The notes under the pieces were generated by a model. The model was not told the origin of the DNA and searched no databases. It worked only from the letters and a program-made list of their open reading frames with translations. A stretch of 64,000 nt of DNA from Cognatilysobacter bugurensis (GTDB lineage Bacteria; Pseudomonadota; Gammaproteobacteria; Xanthomonadales; Xanthomonadaceae): the NCBI RefSeq assembly GCF_014652095.1, contig NZ_BMYD01000004.1, positions 1 to 64,000 on the forward strand. The letters run 5' to 3'. Each line of letters opens with the position of its first letter. Position 1 is the stretch's first letter. Of the stretch, positions 36,729 to 45,321 are shown in pieces. The translations under genes were made by a program, and so were the position numbers.

Positions 36729-38051
36729 TCAGGACGCCGGCGTTTCGTCCACGTGCGCGACCGTTTCCGTGCCGCGCCCGAACTCCGAGCGACCGATCAC
36801 GACCGAACCCGCCATGTCGCCACCGACGTTGACGACGGTGCGGCACATGTCGAGCAGGCGATCGACGCCGAGGATCAGGCCGATGCCTTCGGGCGGGATG
36901 TTGAACATCATGAGGATCATCGCGATCACCGGCAGCGAACCGCCGGGCACACCGGCCGCGCCGATCGAGCCGAAGATGCACAGCACCAGCACCGTGATCT
37001 GCTGCACGAGGTTGAGTTCGATGCCGAAGAACTGAGCGAGGAACAGCACCGTGATGCCCTCGAACAAGGCCGTGCCGTTCATGTTCGCCGTCGCGCCGAG
37101 TGTGCACACGAAGCGCGCAACGCGGCGCGGCACACCCAGGCGCTCTTCGGTCACCGCAAGCGTGGTCGGCAGCGTCGCGCTCGACGACGACGTCGAGAAC
37201 GCGGTCAGCAGCGCCGGCTGCGCGCCGCGGAAAAACGCGAGCGGCGACATGCGCCCGAAGACCACGAGCAGGATCGGGAACACGATGAAGAAGTGGATGC
37301 CGAGCGCGAGCAGCACGGTGCCGACGAAGCGTGCCAGCTGCACCATGACGTCGAAGCCGAGCTTGGACGTGATCGAAAACAGCAGCGCGGCGACCGCGTA
37401 CGGGGCGAGCTCGATGATCCAGCCGATGAGCTTGAGGCAGATGTCGTAGATGCCCTGCACCGCGCCGACGAACAGCCGCGTGCTTTCGGTGCGCAGCACG
37501 GTGGCGGCAACGCCGAACGCGAGTGCGAAGAACATCACCGCGATGAGGTCGCCCGCGGCCGCGGCGGCGATCGGGTTCTTCGGCACGATGTTGAGCAACA
37601 GGTCGACGCCGGAGATCGCCCCGCCCTTGCCGGCGATGTCGGCGGTGCGCTCGCCGGATTCGGCGAGCAGCGAATCGGCGAGTTCCGGCGGCAGGCCCAG
37701 GCCCGGCTGGAGCACATTGACGAGCACGAGGCCGATCGTCACGGCCACCGCGGTGACCGCGAGGATCCAGACCAGCGTCTTGCCGCCGATGCGCCCGAGC
37801 GATTGCGGGTCGCCGATCTCGACCACGCCGAGGATCAGCGCCGCGAACACCAGCGGGATGACGAGCATGAACAACAGCCGCAGGAACAGCTGGCCGATCG
37901 GGTCGGCGACGTAGGTGACCAGCGTCGCGAGCCAACCGGCATCGGCGAAGTAGACATTCGCGAGCAGGCCCGCGCCGGCGCCGACGATGAAACCGATCAG
38001 CATTCGGGTGTGCAGGGCCAGCTTGGGCGTGCGGGCGGCGTGCTCGCTCAT
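36729..38051 (-). CDS. Dicarboxylate/amino acid:cation symporter (DAACS family)
   Basis: This 440-residue secondary transporter has the family signatures: serine-rich hairpin loop FSTSSSSATLPTT, the TM7 motif TANMNGTALFEG, re-entrant loop IGAAGVPGGSLPVI, and TM8 DRLLDMCRTVVNVGGD with the substrate- and sodium-binding Asp/Asn/Arg residues. Such proteins take up glutamate, aspartate or C4-dicarboxylates with Na+ or H+. The Arg in DMCRT often goes with acidic amino acid or dicarboxylate binding. It is transcribed alone between tkt and batD. Confidence 0.93.
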   Translation of the reverse strand: MSEHAARTPKLALHTRMLIGFIVGAGAGLLANVYFADAGWLATLVTYVADPIGQLFLRLLFMLVIPLVFAALILGVVEIGDPQSLGRIGGKTLVWILAVTAVAVTIGLVLVNVLQPGLGLPPELADSLLAESGERTADIAGKGGAISGVDLLLNIVPKNPIAAAAAGDLIAVMFFALAFGVAATVLRTESTRLFVGAVQGIYDICLKLIGWIIELAPYAVAALLFSITSKLGFDVMVQLARFVGTVLLALGIHFFIVFPILLVVFGRMSPLAFFRGAQPALLTAFSTSSSSATLPTTLAVTEERLGVPRRVARFVCTLGATANMNGTALFEGITVLFLAQFFGIELNLVQQITVLVLCIFGSIGAAGVPGGSLPVIAMILMMFNIPPEGIGLILGVDRLLDMCRTVVNVGGDMAGSVVIGRSEFGRGTETVAHVDETPAS

Positions 38052-38135
38052 CGGGACGACTTCCTGAAAGGGTGCGCGGTGACGGTCGCGCCAGTAAGGT
38101 GCCGAGGATAACCGCAGGCCGGCGCCCCGCTGCGC

Positions 38136-39836
38136 TCAGCGCTCCGGGTACAGCGGCGGCAGCGGGTCCGCCTTGCGCGCGCTGCGCGTCTCGCGCCAGC
38201 GCGGCCCGGGCGCGAAGGCACGACGAAGCGCGTCCAGCGCGGCGGCGGGGTCGCCACCGCCCCAGCGGGCGCGTTGCAGCGCCTGCAGCGCATCGCGTTG
38301 AGCCGCATCGTCCAGCTGCCCGATGAGCGCGTCCGTGTCGGGGGCAGGGCGAGGTGAAAGCGCGCGCAGCGCGGCGAGGATCTCGTCCGGCGTGCCGCGT
38401 TCGAGCGTGCGGCGGAGATCCGCTGGCTTCGCAGGCGCTGCGGCTGCGTCCGGTCGAGCGTCTTGGGTGGGCGTCACGCTGCCTGGCGTGGCGGCGCCGT
38501 CCTCCCCGTCTTCCGCCGTGCCGACCCCGCGCGCAGCGCGCCGCCGGGCTGCCCAGGCCATCGTGAGCACCCACGCGGCAACGGCGAGTGCGGCGATCGC
38601 GAGCCAGCGCCCCGTCGCCGACGCGTCCGGGGCCGCATCGGCCGGCGCGTCTTGCGCAGGCGCATCCGTCACGCCCGGCAGCACGGGCGACGCGGCCACG
38701 CCGGGGCGCGCCTGCCACTGCTGCGCCGGCAGCGTTGCGGTGCGCGTGCCGCCCGTGTCCACGTCCCACCACGGCCATTCCAGCGCCGGCAGTGCCACCG
38801 GCCCCGCCTGCGCGGGGACGAGCGAAAAACGCCGCGTGAGCGTGACCTGGGGCCGGCCGTCGACGAAGCGCTCGTCGGACTGCGGCGGCTCGGCGAACAC
38901 CTCCACACCGTCGATCGGCGGCAGCGTGAGTTCGGGCAGCTGCGCGGCGAACGCGCCGTCGGCAACGAGTTCGACGCTCACCGCAGCGGCACGGCCGGCC
39001 TGCAGCGTGTCGGGCAGCTCGCGGTAGCGCAGCTGGAGGTCACGCAGCGGCAGCCACGGGGTCGGGGCGTTCGTGGGCACCGGTCGCACGCCGAGCACGC
39101 GAACGGCCCCGGTCGCCGCGAGCGCGCCGCCGCGATCGCCGAACACGGAGTCGAAGAACCCGCCAACGCCCCGGCCTTCGAACTTCGCGCCCGGCACGAC
39201 GAGCTCGCCGCTGCGCTCGGGCACGAGCAGGAAGCGACGCTCGACGACGGTGTAGCGGCGCCCGTCGAGCTCGCGGGTGTACTGCACGTCGTCGCCGACC
39301 CGCTGCATCGACGCGCCTTCCGGGGAGGGCTGGTCCAGGTGGCCGGACACCAGCGGCACGGCCGAGTAGAGCCGCACGACCCAGCCGACGGCCTGCTGCA
39401 CGTACGGGTCGACGTCGTCGGGCTGCGTTTCGATGAACACGTCGTCGCCCGCCCGCGCCGGCGGCGCGGCGGGCGCGGCGGTGACCTCGAGCGCGAGCGG
39501 CGCGGTGCGCTCGGTGCCGACGGAGATCGCCGGCACCGCAGTGCGGCCGGCGCGCGGGGGGCGCAGCACCACGGTGAACAGCGTGCGCATCGACGCCTGC
39601 CCGTTCACCAGTTCGAAGCGGCGCTGGGCGGCCTGCGGGCGCGGACTGAGCCCAGCGGCCTCGAGCGGCGAAAAGTCGGGCGCGGCGGTGCCGGTGGTCG
39701 CGACGTGGAGCGTGACGGTGTCGCCGAGCGCGATGCGGTTGCGATCGAGCCAGGCCTCCGGCGCCGCGAACGCGACCATCGAAACGCAGCACAGTGCGAG
39801 CACGGCGACGACCCGCCACGCGAGCGAGAGCGTCAC
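38136..39836 (-). CDS. batD: BatD, oxygen-tolerance/aerotolerance operon protein
   Basis: This 566-residue protein has a signal sequence (VVAVLALCCVSMVAFA) and several periplasmic beta-sandwich repeats, with marks such as DVFIETQPDDVDPYVQQAVGW and VERRFLLVPERSGELVVPGAKFEG. A transmembrane helix lies near residue 430 (LAIAALAVAAWVLTMAWA), followed by a short cytoplasmic region ending in basic residues. That is the standard BatD architecture. The start is GTG at 39836, overlapping the BatB-TPR stop as GTGA. It is the last gene of the MoxR-Bat operon. Bat proteins are linked to envelope stress and virulence in some bacteria, but the mechanism is unclear. Confidence 0.9.
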   Translation of the reverse strand: MTLSLAWRVVAVLALCCVSMVAFAAPEAWLDRNRIALGDTVTLHVATTGTAAPDFSPLEAAGLSPRPQAAQRRFELVNGQASMRTLFTVVLRPPRAGRTAVPAISVGTERTAPLALEVTAAPAAPPARAGDDVFIETQPDDVDPYVQQAVGWVVRLYSAVPLVSGHLDQPSPEGASMQRVGDDVQYTRELDGRRYTVVERRFLLVPERSGELVVPGAKFEGRGVGGFFDSVFGDRGGALAATGAVRVLGVRPVPTNAPTPWLPLRDLQLRYRELPDTLQAGRAAAVSVELVADGAFAAQLPELTLPPIDGVEVFAEPPQSDERFVDGRPQVTLTRRFSLVPAQAGPVALPALEWPWWDVDTGGTRTATLPAQQWQARPGVAASPVLPGVTDAPAQDAPADAAPDASATGRWLAIAALAVAAWVLTMAWAARRRAARGVGTAEDGEDGAATPGSVTPTQDARPDAAAAPAKPADLRRTLERGTPDEILAALRALSPRPAPDTDALIGQLDDAAQRDALQALQRARWGGGDPAAALDALRRAFAPGPRWRETRSARKADPLPPLYPER

Positions 39837-41545
39837 GGCGTCGGCTCCTGCTGCTGGCGGCGCTCGTGCTCCAGCCGGAACTTCGCGCGGAGCAGGCCGC
39901 CGGGCTCATCGGGCACGCGGCGCAGCCATGCCTCGTTTGCGATGCGACGCTCGCGCTGGGCCGGGGTCTCGGCGGGCGGCGGCGCTTGATCAGGCCTCGG
40001 CTTTTCGCCGCCTTGCTGCTGCATCGCGCGGCGCATGCGTTCGCGCTGCGCCGCATCGGCCTCGCGTTGGCGATCGCGCGCGGACGCATCGTCGGGCTTC
40101 GGGGACGGTTGCGGTTTGTTCTTCGAATTCTGCGGGTCCGCGTCGCCGGACGGCTCCGGCGGCGGGCTGTCGGCCTGACCCGCCGGCCCTTTCGAACCGG
40201 GCTTCTTCTCGCCTTCGCCGCTGCCCTGCTTGGGCTTGTCCGACTTCGGGCCCGGCGGTGGCTTGCGCTTCAGCGCGGCGGCCACGGCGCGGCGGTTCGC
40301 GATCGCATCGGGCATGCCGGGCTCGCGCGCGAGTGCTGCGTCGTACGCAGTGATCGCTTCGCGGTACTGACCTTGTCGCGCGAGCGCATTGCCGCGGTTG
40401 TAGTGGGCGTCGGCGCTGTCGACGCTGCGGTACAACGCGGCGGCGGCGTCGAATTCACCGCGCCGGTAGGCCTCGTTGCCGGCTTCAATCCGCTCGTGCG
40501 CGGCCTGGTCGGGGCGCTCCCACCACTGGACGGCGTGCGCGGGCGACCACGGCAACACCGCGAACAACACCAACACCGCGAGTCCCGCGCGATGGCGCAG
40601 CGCGAGCAAGCCGAGCAGCATCAGCGGCGGGAGCAGCCAGTAGCCCTGGTCCTCCCTCACACGCGTGCCGCCTTCGCCGCGCGCATCCGCCGCGCGCCCC
40701 GGATCGAGCAGGCCAAGCGAGCGCAGGTCGGCGTCTCCGGGCTGGAGCGCCGCGAACTCGCCGTCGCCCGCGCGCGCCAGTCCGCGCAACGCGTCAGCCT
40801 CGAGACGGACGGCTCGCACCGCCCCGTCGCGCGTGCGCACGAGGGCGCCGGTCGGGCTGCCGAGGCCCAGCACGGACACGCGATGCCCGGCCTGCGCGGC
40901 CGCCGCGGCGGCGTCTCGCGCGGCCGGATCGGCTTCGCCGGTCAGCAGCACGATGTCGCCGCTCGTCTGGTCCGCGCGGCGCAGCAGCTCGACCGCGTGC
41001 TCGATCGCACGCGCCGTGTTGCGGCCGTCGACGGGCATGACCTCCGGTGCGAGCGCGTCGAGAAACAGCGCGACATTCGCCGCATCTTCGGTCAGCGGCG
41101 CAACGGTGAACGCGTCGTCCGCGTAGGCGATGAGCGCCACCGGCGCTCCGTCGCGCGCTTCGAGCAGGCGCGTGATTTCGCCGCGGGCCTGCGCCAGTCG
41201 CGACGGCGGGAGGTCCGGCGCCAGCGCGGCGGATGACAGATCGACTGCGATCACGAGCGGCGTGCCGCCCTGCGCGAGCGGGCGTTCAACCTCGCGCAGG
41301 CTCGGCCCCGCGAGCGCAATCACGGACAGGACGAAGCTGGCCGCCACCAACGCCGGCCCGGCCCACCGCCGCGACCGCGCGGGCGCTTCGAGCAGGTGCG
41401 GCTGCAGGTGGGCGTCGATCGCATCGCGCCATGGCTCGCGGGCACGCGACGCGCGCGTCCACCACCACGCCAGCAGCGGCAGCGCGAGCAGCGCCCAGAG
41501 CCACTGCGGCCGCAGCAGGTGCAATGCGCCCAGCTCCAGGCTCAT
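39833..41545 (-). CDS. batB: BatB-type VWA domain protein fused to a TPR (BatC-like) region
   Basis: This 570-residue inner-membrane protein has two N-terminal helices and a periplasmic or cytoplasmic VWA domain (about 90-260). A helix near 310 follows, then TPR repeats (ERIEAGNEAYRRGEFDAAAA, HYNRGNALARQGQYREAITA) and a long tail rich in Pro, Lys, Gln and Glu. The fusion of BatB and BatC functions is common. The metal site is altered: the MIDAS motif reads DLSSA instead of DxSxS, and the later Asp is replaced in LLTGEAD (BatA has LLTDG). Starts at 41545, overlapping the batA stop as ATGA. Confidence 0.9.
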   Translation of the reverse strand: MSLELGALHLLRPQWLWALLALPLLAWWWTRASRAREPWRDAIDAHLQPHLLEAPARSRRWAGPALVAASFVLSVIALAGPSLREVERPLAQGGTPLVIAVDLSSAALAPDLPPSRLAQARGEITRLLEARDGAPVALIAYADDAFTVAPLTEDAANVALFLDALAPEVMPVDGRNTARAIEHAVELLRRADQTSGDIVLLTGEADPAARDAAAAAAQAGHRVSVLGLGSPTGALVRTRDGAVRAVRLEADALRGLARAGDGEFAALQPGDADLRSLGLLDPGRAADARGEGGTRVREDQGYWLLPPLMLLGLLALRHRAGLAVLVLFAVLPWSPAHAVQWWERPDQAAHERIEAGNEAYRRGEFDAAAALYRSVDSADAHYNRGNALARQGQYREAITAYDAALAREPGMPDAIANRRAVAAALKRKPPPGPKSDKPKQGSGEGEKKPGSKGPAGQADSPPPEPSGDADPQNSKNKPQPSPKPDDASARDRQREADAAQRERMRRAMQQQGGEKPRPDQAPPPAETPAQRERRIANEAWLRRVPDEPGGLLRAKFRLEHERRQQQEPTP

Positions 41546-42549
41546 GCGCGCCTCCGCATCACGGTCAGGGCCAGGCCCAGCAGCCCGAATGCGAACGCCG
41601 CGCCTAGCGGCCACGGGTAGCGCTCGATCACCGGTCGCACGGCCGGCCCCGCGGAGGCGACCGGTTCGAGGCGGTCGATCTCTTCATAGATACCGACGAG
41701 CTGCGACGTGTCGCGTGCGCGGAAGAAGCGCCCGCCGGTTTGCTCGGCGATCTTCTGCAGCGATGTCTCGTCGATCTCGTCGCCCGCGCCCGGCATCGGC
41801 AGCTGGAAGCCAAACAGCGACAGCCCGCCGTCGCCGCCGAACGCGATCGTGTGCACGCGCACGCCGGCATCGGCCGCGATCTGTGCGGCGCGCAGCGGGT
41901 CCAGCAGGCCCGCAGTGTTGACGCCGTCGGTCAGCAGGATCACGACACGTTGCCCCGGCGGCTGCGCCTGCAGGCGTTTGACCGCGAGGCCGAGCGCATC
42001 GCCGATCGCCGTCTCCTGCCCCGCGAGCCCGGCCACGCTGTCGCCGAGCTGCTCGCGCACGCTGTCGCGATCGAGGGTGAGCGGCGTAAGCGCGTATGCG
42101 CGGCGACCGAACACCAGCAGGCCGACGCGGTCGCCCTCGCGGCGGTCGAGGAAGTCCGCGATGACCGCCTTTGCAGCGGTCAACCGATCGACGGGCTGGC
42201 CGCCGAGCGTCATGTCGGGCTCGGACATGCTGGCCGACAGATCGAGAGCCAGCATGAGCTGCCGCCCGCGCGCCGGCGGCGAAATCGGCTCACCGAGTTG
42301 CTGCGGCCGCGCCGCGGCCAGGCACAGCAACGCCCAGGCGATCCAGGCCCACGCGCGGAGACCTCGGCGCTGCGCGCGCAGCCCGGTCGCCGAGGCGATC
42401 GCCTCGATGCGCGAGCCGAACGGCACGCGCAGGGCAGCGCCGGAGGCCTTCGCGCGAGCCGGAAACCGCAGCGCGAGCCACGGCAGTGGCAACGCGAGCA
42501 GCCACCACGGCCACGCGAACGAGAGCCCGAGCGCCTGCAGCGTCGTCAT
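41542..42549 (-). CDS. batA: BatA-type VWA domain membrane protein
   Basis: This 335-residue protein has two N-terminal membrane helices (FAWPWWLLALPLPWLAL and AWIAWALLCLAAA) and a VWA domain with an intact MIDAS: DLSASMS, the threonine in ETAIGDAL, and the aspartate in ILLTDGVNTAG. A C-terminal helix (PLGAAFAFGLLGLALTVM) ends in basic residues. This is the standard BatA arrangement. It overlaps the DUF4381 gene upstream and batB downstream by 4 bases each, so the operon is tightly coupled. It likely pairs with the degenerate BatB and is remodelled by the MoxR ATPase. Confidence 0.93.
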   Translation of the reverse strand: MTTLQALGLSFAWPWWLLALPLPWLALRFPARAKASGAALRVPFGSRIEAIASATGLRAQRRGLRAWAWIAWALLCLAAARPQQLGEPISPPARGRQLMLALDLSASMSEPDMTLGGQPVDRLTAAKAVIADFLDRREGDRVGLLVFGRRAYALTPLTLDRDSVREQLGDSVAGLAGQETAIGDALGLAVKRLQAQPPGQRVVILLTDGVNTAGLLDPLRAAQIAADAGVRVHTIAFGGDGGLSLFGFQLPMPGAGDEIDETSLQKIAEQTGGRFFRARDTSQLVGIYEEIDRLEPVASAGPAVRPVIERYPWPLGAAFAFGLLGLALTVMRRRA

Positions 42550-43001
42550 CGCGGCGCCGTCCAGGCCACGAAGCGCGCACGCGCGAGGGGACGCAGCGCA
42601 TCGACCGCATGCGCATCGACATCCGGCCGAAATGCGCCGTCGAGCAGTAATTGACCGGGCCCGGCGCTGAAGGGGCGTGCTGCATCACCGTCGTCGAGCC
42701 GCGCCAGCCAGTCCTCGCCCTGCAGCCGGTCCGCGGTCGGGTCCTTCAGACGCGCAGCGCGACGCAACAGATCCGACATCGCGGCGACGGTCTGGGTCGG
42801 CGTGGTGGCGTGCGCGAGCGCGGCGTCGAAACGGGCGGCGCTCGCGGCAAGGCGGCGTCGGCGGCGCCAGCGCAGCGCGAGAACGACCGCCACCGCGGCG
42901 GCAATGCACGCCGCGAGCAACCACCAGCCCGGCGCCGGCGGCCACCACGGCGGCGCAGCCGGCATGTGGATGTCGCGCAGCGCGAGCGTCGGATCGGCCA
43001 T
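42546..43001 (-). CDS. DUF4381 family membrane protein
   Basis: This 151-residue protein has one N-terminal membrane helix (GWWLLAACIAAAVAVVLAL) after a short Pro/Trp-rich segment (AAPPWWPPAPGWW). A strongly basic stop-transfer sequence and a helical cytoplasmic domain with WLARLDDGD follow. This layout is the DUF4381 family, which recurs between DUF58 and BatA genes in gammaproteobacterial Bat operons. The start shares a base with the DUF58 stop (TGATG) and its end overlaps batA as ATGA. No catalytic motif is visible; a scaffolding role is a guess. Confidence 0.85.
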   Translation of the reverse strand: MADPTLALRDIHMPAAPPWWPPAPGWWLLAACIAAAVAVVLALRWRRRRRLAASAARFDAALAHATTPTQTVAAMSDLLRRAARLKDPTADRLQGEDWLARLDDGDAARPFSAGPGQLLLDGAFRPDVDAHAVDALRPLARARFVAWTAPR

Positions 43002-43909
43002 CAGGCGGCCCCCACGCGCCGTGCGCCCAGCAACGGCAGCCAGGCGTCGCTCGGCATGTCGGTCGACAACGCCTGGGCTCGAACCCCGCGCACGTTGAGC
43101 GTCGCCAAGGCCTCGTCGAGCGGAGTCGCGAACTCACGTCGCCAAGCCGCGCGCGTGGCGTCAGCGCCCAGGTCGAGCGTGGTGCGGGCGCCGCCGTGCG
43201 CGAATGCAAGGCGGTGCGCAGGCGGCGCGGTGTCGAAGGGGTCGGTCAACAGCAGCACGATGCACTCGTGGTGCTGCGCGAGCGCCGGCCAGCGGTGTGC
43301 GGCCACGTCGCGCAGGCTCGCGGCGTCGGCGAGCAACACGAGCCGCGAGCCCGGCCGCAGCAGGCGCTGCGCGTGCTCGAGGGCCACGGCGAGGCCGGCG
43401 TCGTCGTCGGGCGGCTGCGTGTACCAACGCACCAGCGCATCGATCGTGTGCAATGCACCGCGCGATCCCGGCGCAGGCGACACCGCGGGTTCTCGCGTGC
43501 TGCCGCGCAGCGCGGCGATTCGGTCGCCGTCGCGCACCGCGGCCCACGCGGCGAGCGCACCGGCACGTGCCGCCTGCACGGACTTGAAGCGCACGCGCGT
43601 GCCGAAGTAGAGCGCCGGACTCGTGTCCCCCACGACCAGCGTGAGCCGCTCGCGCTCGGTCTGGAACAGCTTGGTGTGCGCACGACCGGTGCGGGCGGTC
43701 AGGCGCCAGTCCATATGGCGCGCGTCATCGCCGCTGGAGTACTCACGTGACTCCGCGTACTCCATCCCACGTCCGCGCAGCACCGAGCGCGCGGGGCCTG
43801 CGGCGCCGTAGCGGCCGGCGTTCGCGGCACCGCGTCGACCGACCTGCGCGCGCAGCGCGACCAGCTCGTCGATCGTCGGCGTAACGCCGTCAGCGTGCGG
43901 GACGGCCAT
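43001..43909 (-). CDS. DUF58 domain protein of the MoxR-Bat operon
   Basis: This 302-residue soluble protein contains the DUF58 signature around GRGMEYAESREYSSGDDARHMDWRLTART split across residues 45-75. The C-terminal half is VWA-like (RLVLLADAASLRDVAAH) without a clear DxSxS site (the matching position reads VVGDTSPAL). DUF58 proteins routinely sit between moxR and batA genes and probably act with the MoxR ATPase on membrane VWA proteins. Its stop shares one base with the next ATG. A 234-base gap with no gene separates it from moxR, unusual in this otherwise overlapping operon. Confidence 0.88.
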   Translation of the reverse strand: MAVPHADGVTPTIDELVALRAQVGRRGAANAGRYGAAGPARSVLRGRGMEYAESREYSSGDDARHMDWRLTARTGRAHTKLFQTERERLTLVVGDTSPALYFGTRVRFKSVQAARAGALAAWAAVRDGDRIAALRGSTREPAVSPAPGSRGALHTIDALVRWYTQPPDDDAGLAVALEHAQRLLRPGSRLVLLADAASLRDVAAHRWPALAQHHECIVLLLTDPFDTAPPAHRLAFAHGGARTTLDLGADATRAAWRREFATPLDEALATLNVRGVRAQALSTDMPSDAWLPLLGARRVGAA

Positions 43910-44143
43910 GGCGGATCAAGGCAGAGCCGTTGAGGGCGGAACCGTGCGCGCCCCAGCGTCCTGCGTGGGCACGGCGACGACCCATGCGCGAAGCGCGGCG
44001 AGCGGTCGCGGCCGGCGCGGCGAATGCCTGCGCGATCTGCGTCTGTCGGGTGCGGCGTGCATCGGCCGGTCGGCGCTGCTCGCCGTGGCCGGCGCACCCC
44101 ATCCGTCGGTGCGCCTGCCCGGCACCCTCGAGCGCAGTCACGC

Positions 44144-45157
44144 TCACGGCAGCGGAACCCGCTGCAGGAGTGCGTCGACCAGGCGACCGCCGTCCCAGCC
44201 TTCGGCCGTGGCCTCGAAGCTCGGCAGCACGCGATGGCGCAGGACGTCGGGCGCGACTGCGCGGACGTCGTCGGGTGTCACGAAGTCGCGGCCGGCAAGC
44301 CAGGCGCGCGCCCGCGCGCAGCGTTCCAGCGCGATCGAACCTCGTGGGCTCGCGCCCCAGGCAATGCGCGCCGCGAGCGCGGCGTCGTACGGGGATGCGT
44401 CGCGCGAAGCCAGCACGAGCTCGACGATGTAGCGCTCGACCGCGGGCGCGAAATGCAGGTCCAGCACCTGGGCACGCGCGGCGAACACGTCCTCGAGCGG
44501 CAATTTTGGCGCGCTCACCACGTCGGCGTTCTCCCCGTGGCGAGCGCGGTCGCGCGCGAGCCGCAGGATCTCGTGCTCTGCCGACGCCTCGGGGTAGCCG
44601 ATCTGCACGTGCATGAGAAAACGGTCGAGCTGCGCCTCGGGCAGCGGAAACGTGCCCTCCTGCTCGATCGGGTTCTGCGTCGCCATCACGAGGAACAACT
44701 GCGGCAGCGCGTACGTCGCCCGACCGACCGTCACCTGGCGCTCGCCCATCGCCTCGAGCAGCGCCGATTGGACCTTCGCCGGCGCCCGGTTGATCTCGTC
44801 GGCCAACAGGACCGGGTGGAAGACCGGGCCGGGCTGGAACTCGAAGCGTCCGTCCTGCGGGCGCCACACCTCGGTGCCCGTGAGATCGGCCGGCAGCAGA
44901 TCGGGCGTGAACTGGATGCGTGCGAAGTCGGCCTCGACGCCGTCGGCGAGCGCGCGGATCGCGCTTGTTTTTGCGAGGCCGGGCGCGCCTTCGACGAGCA
45001 AGTGCCCGTCCGCCAGCAGCGCGATCAGCAGCCGCTCGACCAGCGCAGCCTGGCCCACGATGCGCCCGGCCAGCCGCGCCTGCAGCGCGGTGAAGCGCTT
45101 CTGCAAGGTGTCGCCGGTGTGAGACGCGGATGACGCGGCGGAGTCGGTTCGGTCCAT
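44144..45157 (-). CDS. MoxR-family AAA+ ATPase
   Basis: This 337-residue AAA+ chaperone-like ATPase has Walker A GAPGLAKT and Walker B LLADEINRAPAKVQSALLEAM. Sensor 1 is in VMATQNPIEQEGTFPLPEAQ, with the arginine-finger region DRFLMHVQIGYP. A lid domain ends the protein. MoxR ATPases work with VWA-domain partners to mature or activate enzymes and envelope complexes. Here the partners are most likely BatA, BatB and the DUF58 protein downstream. It is the first gene of the operon. The N-terminal 20 residues are Ser/Thr-rich and probably unstructured. Confidence 0.93.
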   Translation of the reverse strand: MDRTDSAASSASHTGDTLQKRFTALQARLAGRIVGQAALVERLLIALLADGHLLVEGAPGLAKTSAIRALADGVEADFARIQFTPDLLPADLTGTEVWRPQDGRFEFQPGPVFHPVLLADEINRAPAKVQSALLEAMGERQVTVGRATYALPQLFLVMATQNPIEQEGTFPLPEAQLDRFLMHVQIGYPEASAEHEILRLARDRARHGENADVVSAPKLPLEDVFAARAQVLDLHFAPAVERYIVELVLASRDASPYDAALAARIAWGASPRGSIALERCARARAWLAGRDFVTPDDVRAVAPDVLRHRVLPSFEATAEGWDGGRLVDALLQRVPLP

Positions 45158-45257
45158 GGCGGTTCCGTATTCAGCCCGGACCGATTGTGACCGCGCCGGC
45201 GTGAGGAAGTTTCACCCGACACCGCCGACGAGCCGCCATCGTGCATCCGCAAGCGTC

Positions 45258-45295
45258 CGCACAAACGAATACGGGGCCCGAAGGCCCCGTATTCG
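45258..45295 (-). terminator. Intrinsic terminator after pilQ
   Basis: A perfect 13-bp stem (CGAATACGGGGCC with its complement) and a CGAA/TTCG tetraloop at 45266-45295 is followed on the minus strand by TTTGTG. It ends the pilMNOPQ transcript about 25 bases past the pilQ stop. Confidence 0.8.
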
Positions 45296-45321
45296 CATCA
45301 CCTGGTTGCCGCCTGTTGCGC

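Noticed and set aside
43916..44125. 69-codon frame between moxR and DUF58 on the minus strand
   Set aside because: Arg/Pro-rich low-information product with no ribosome site; most likely chance.
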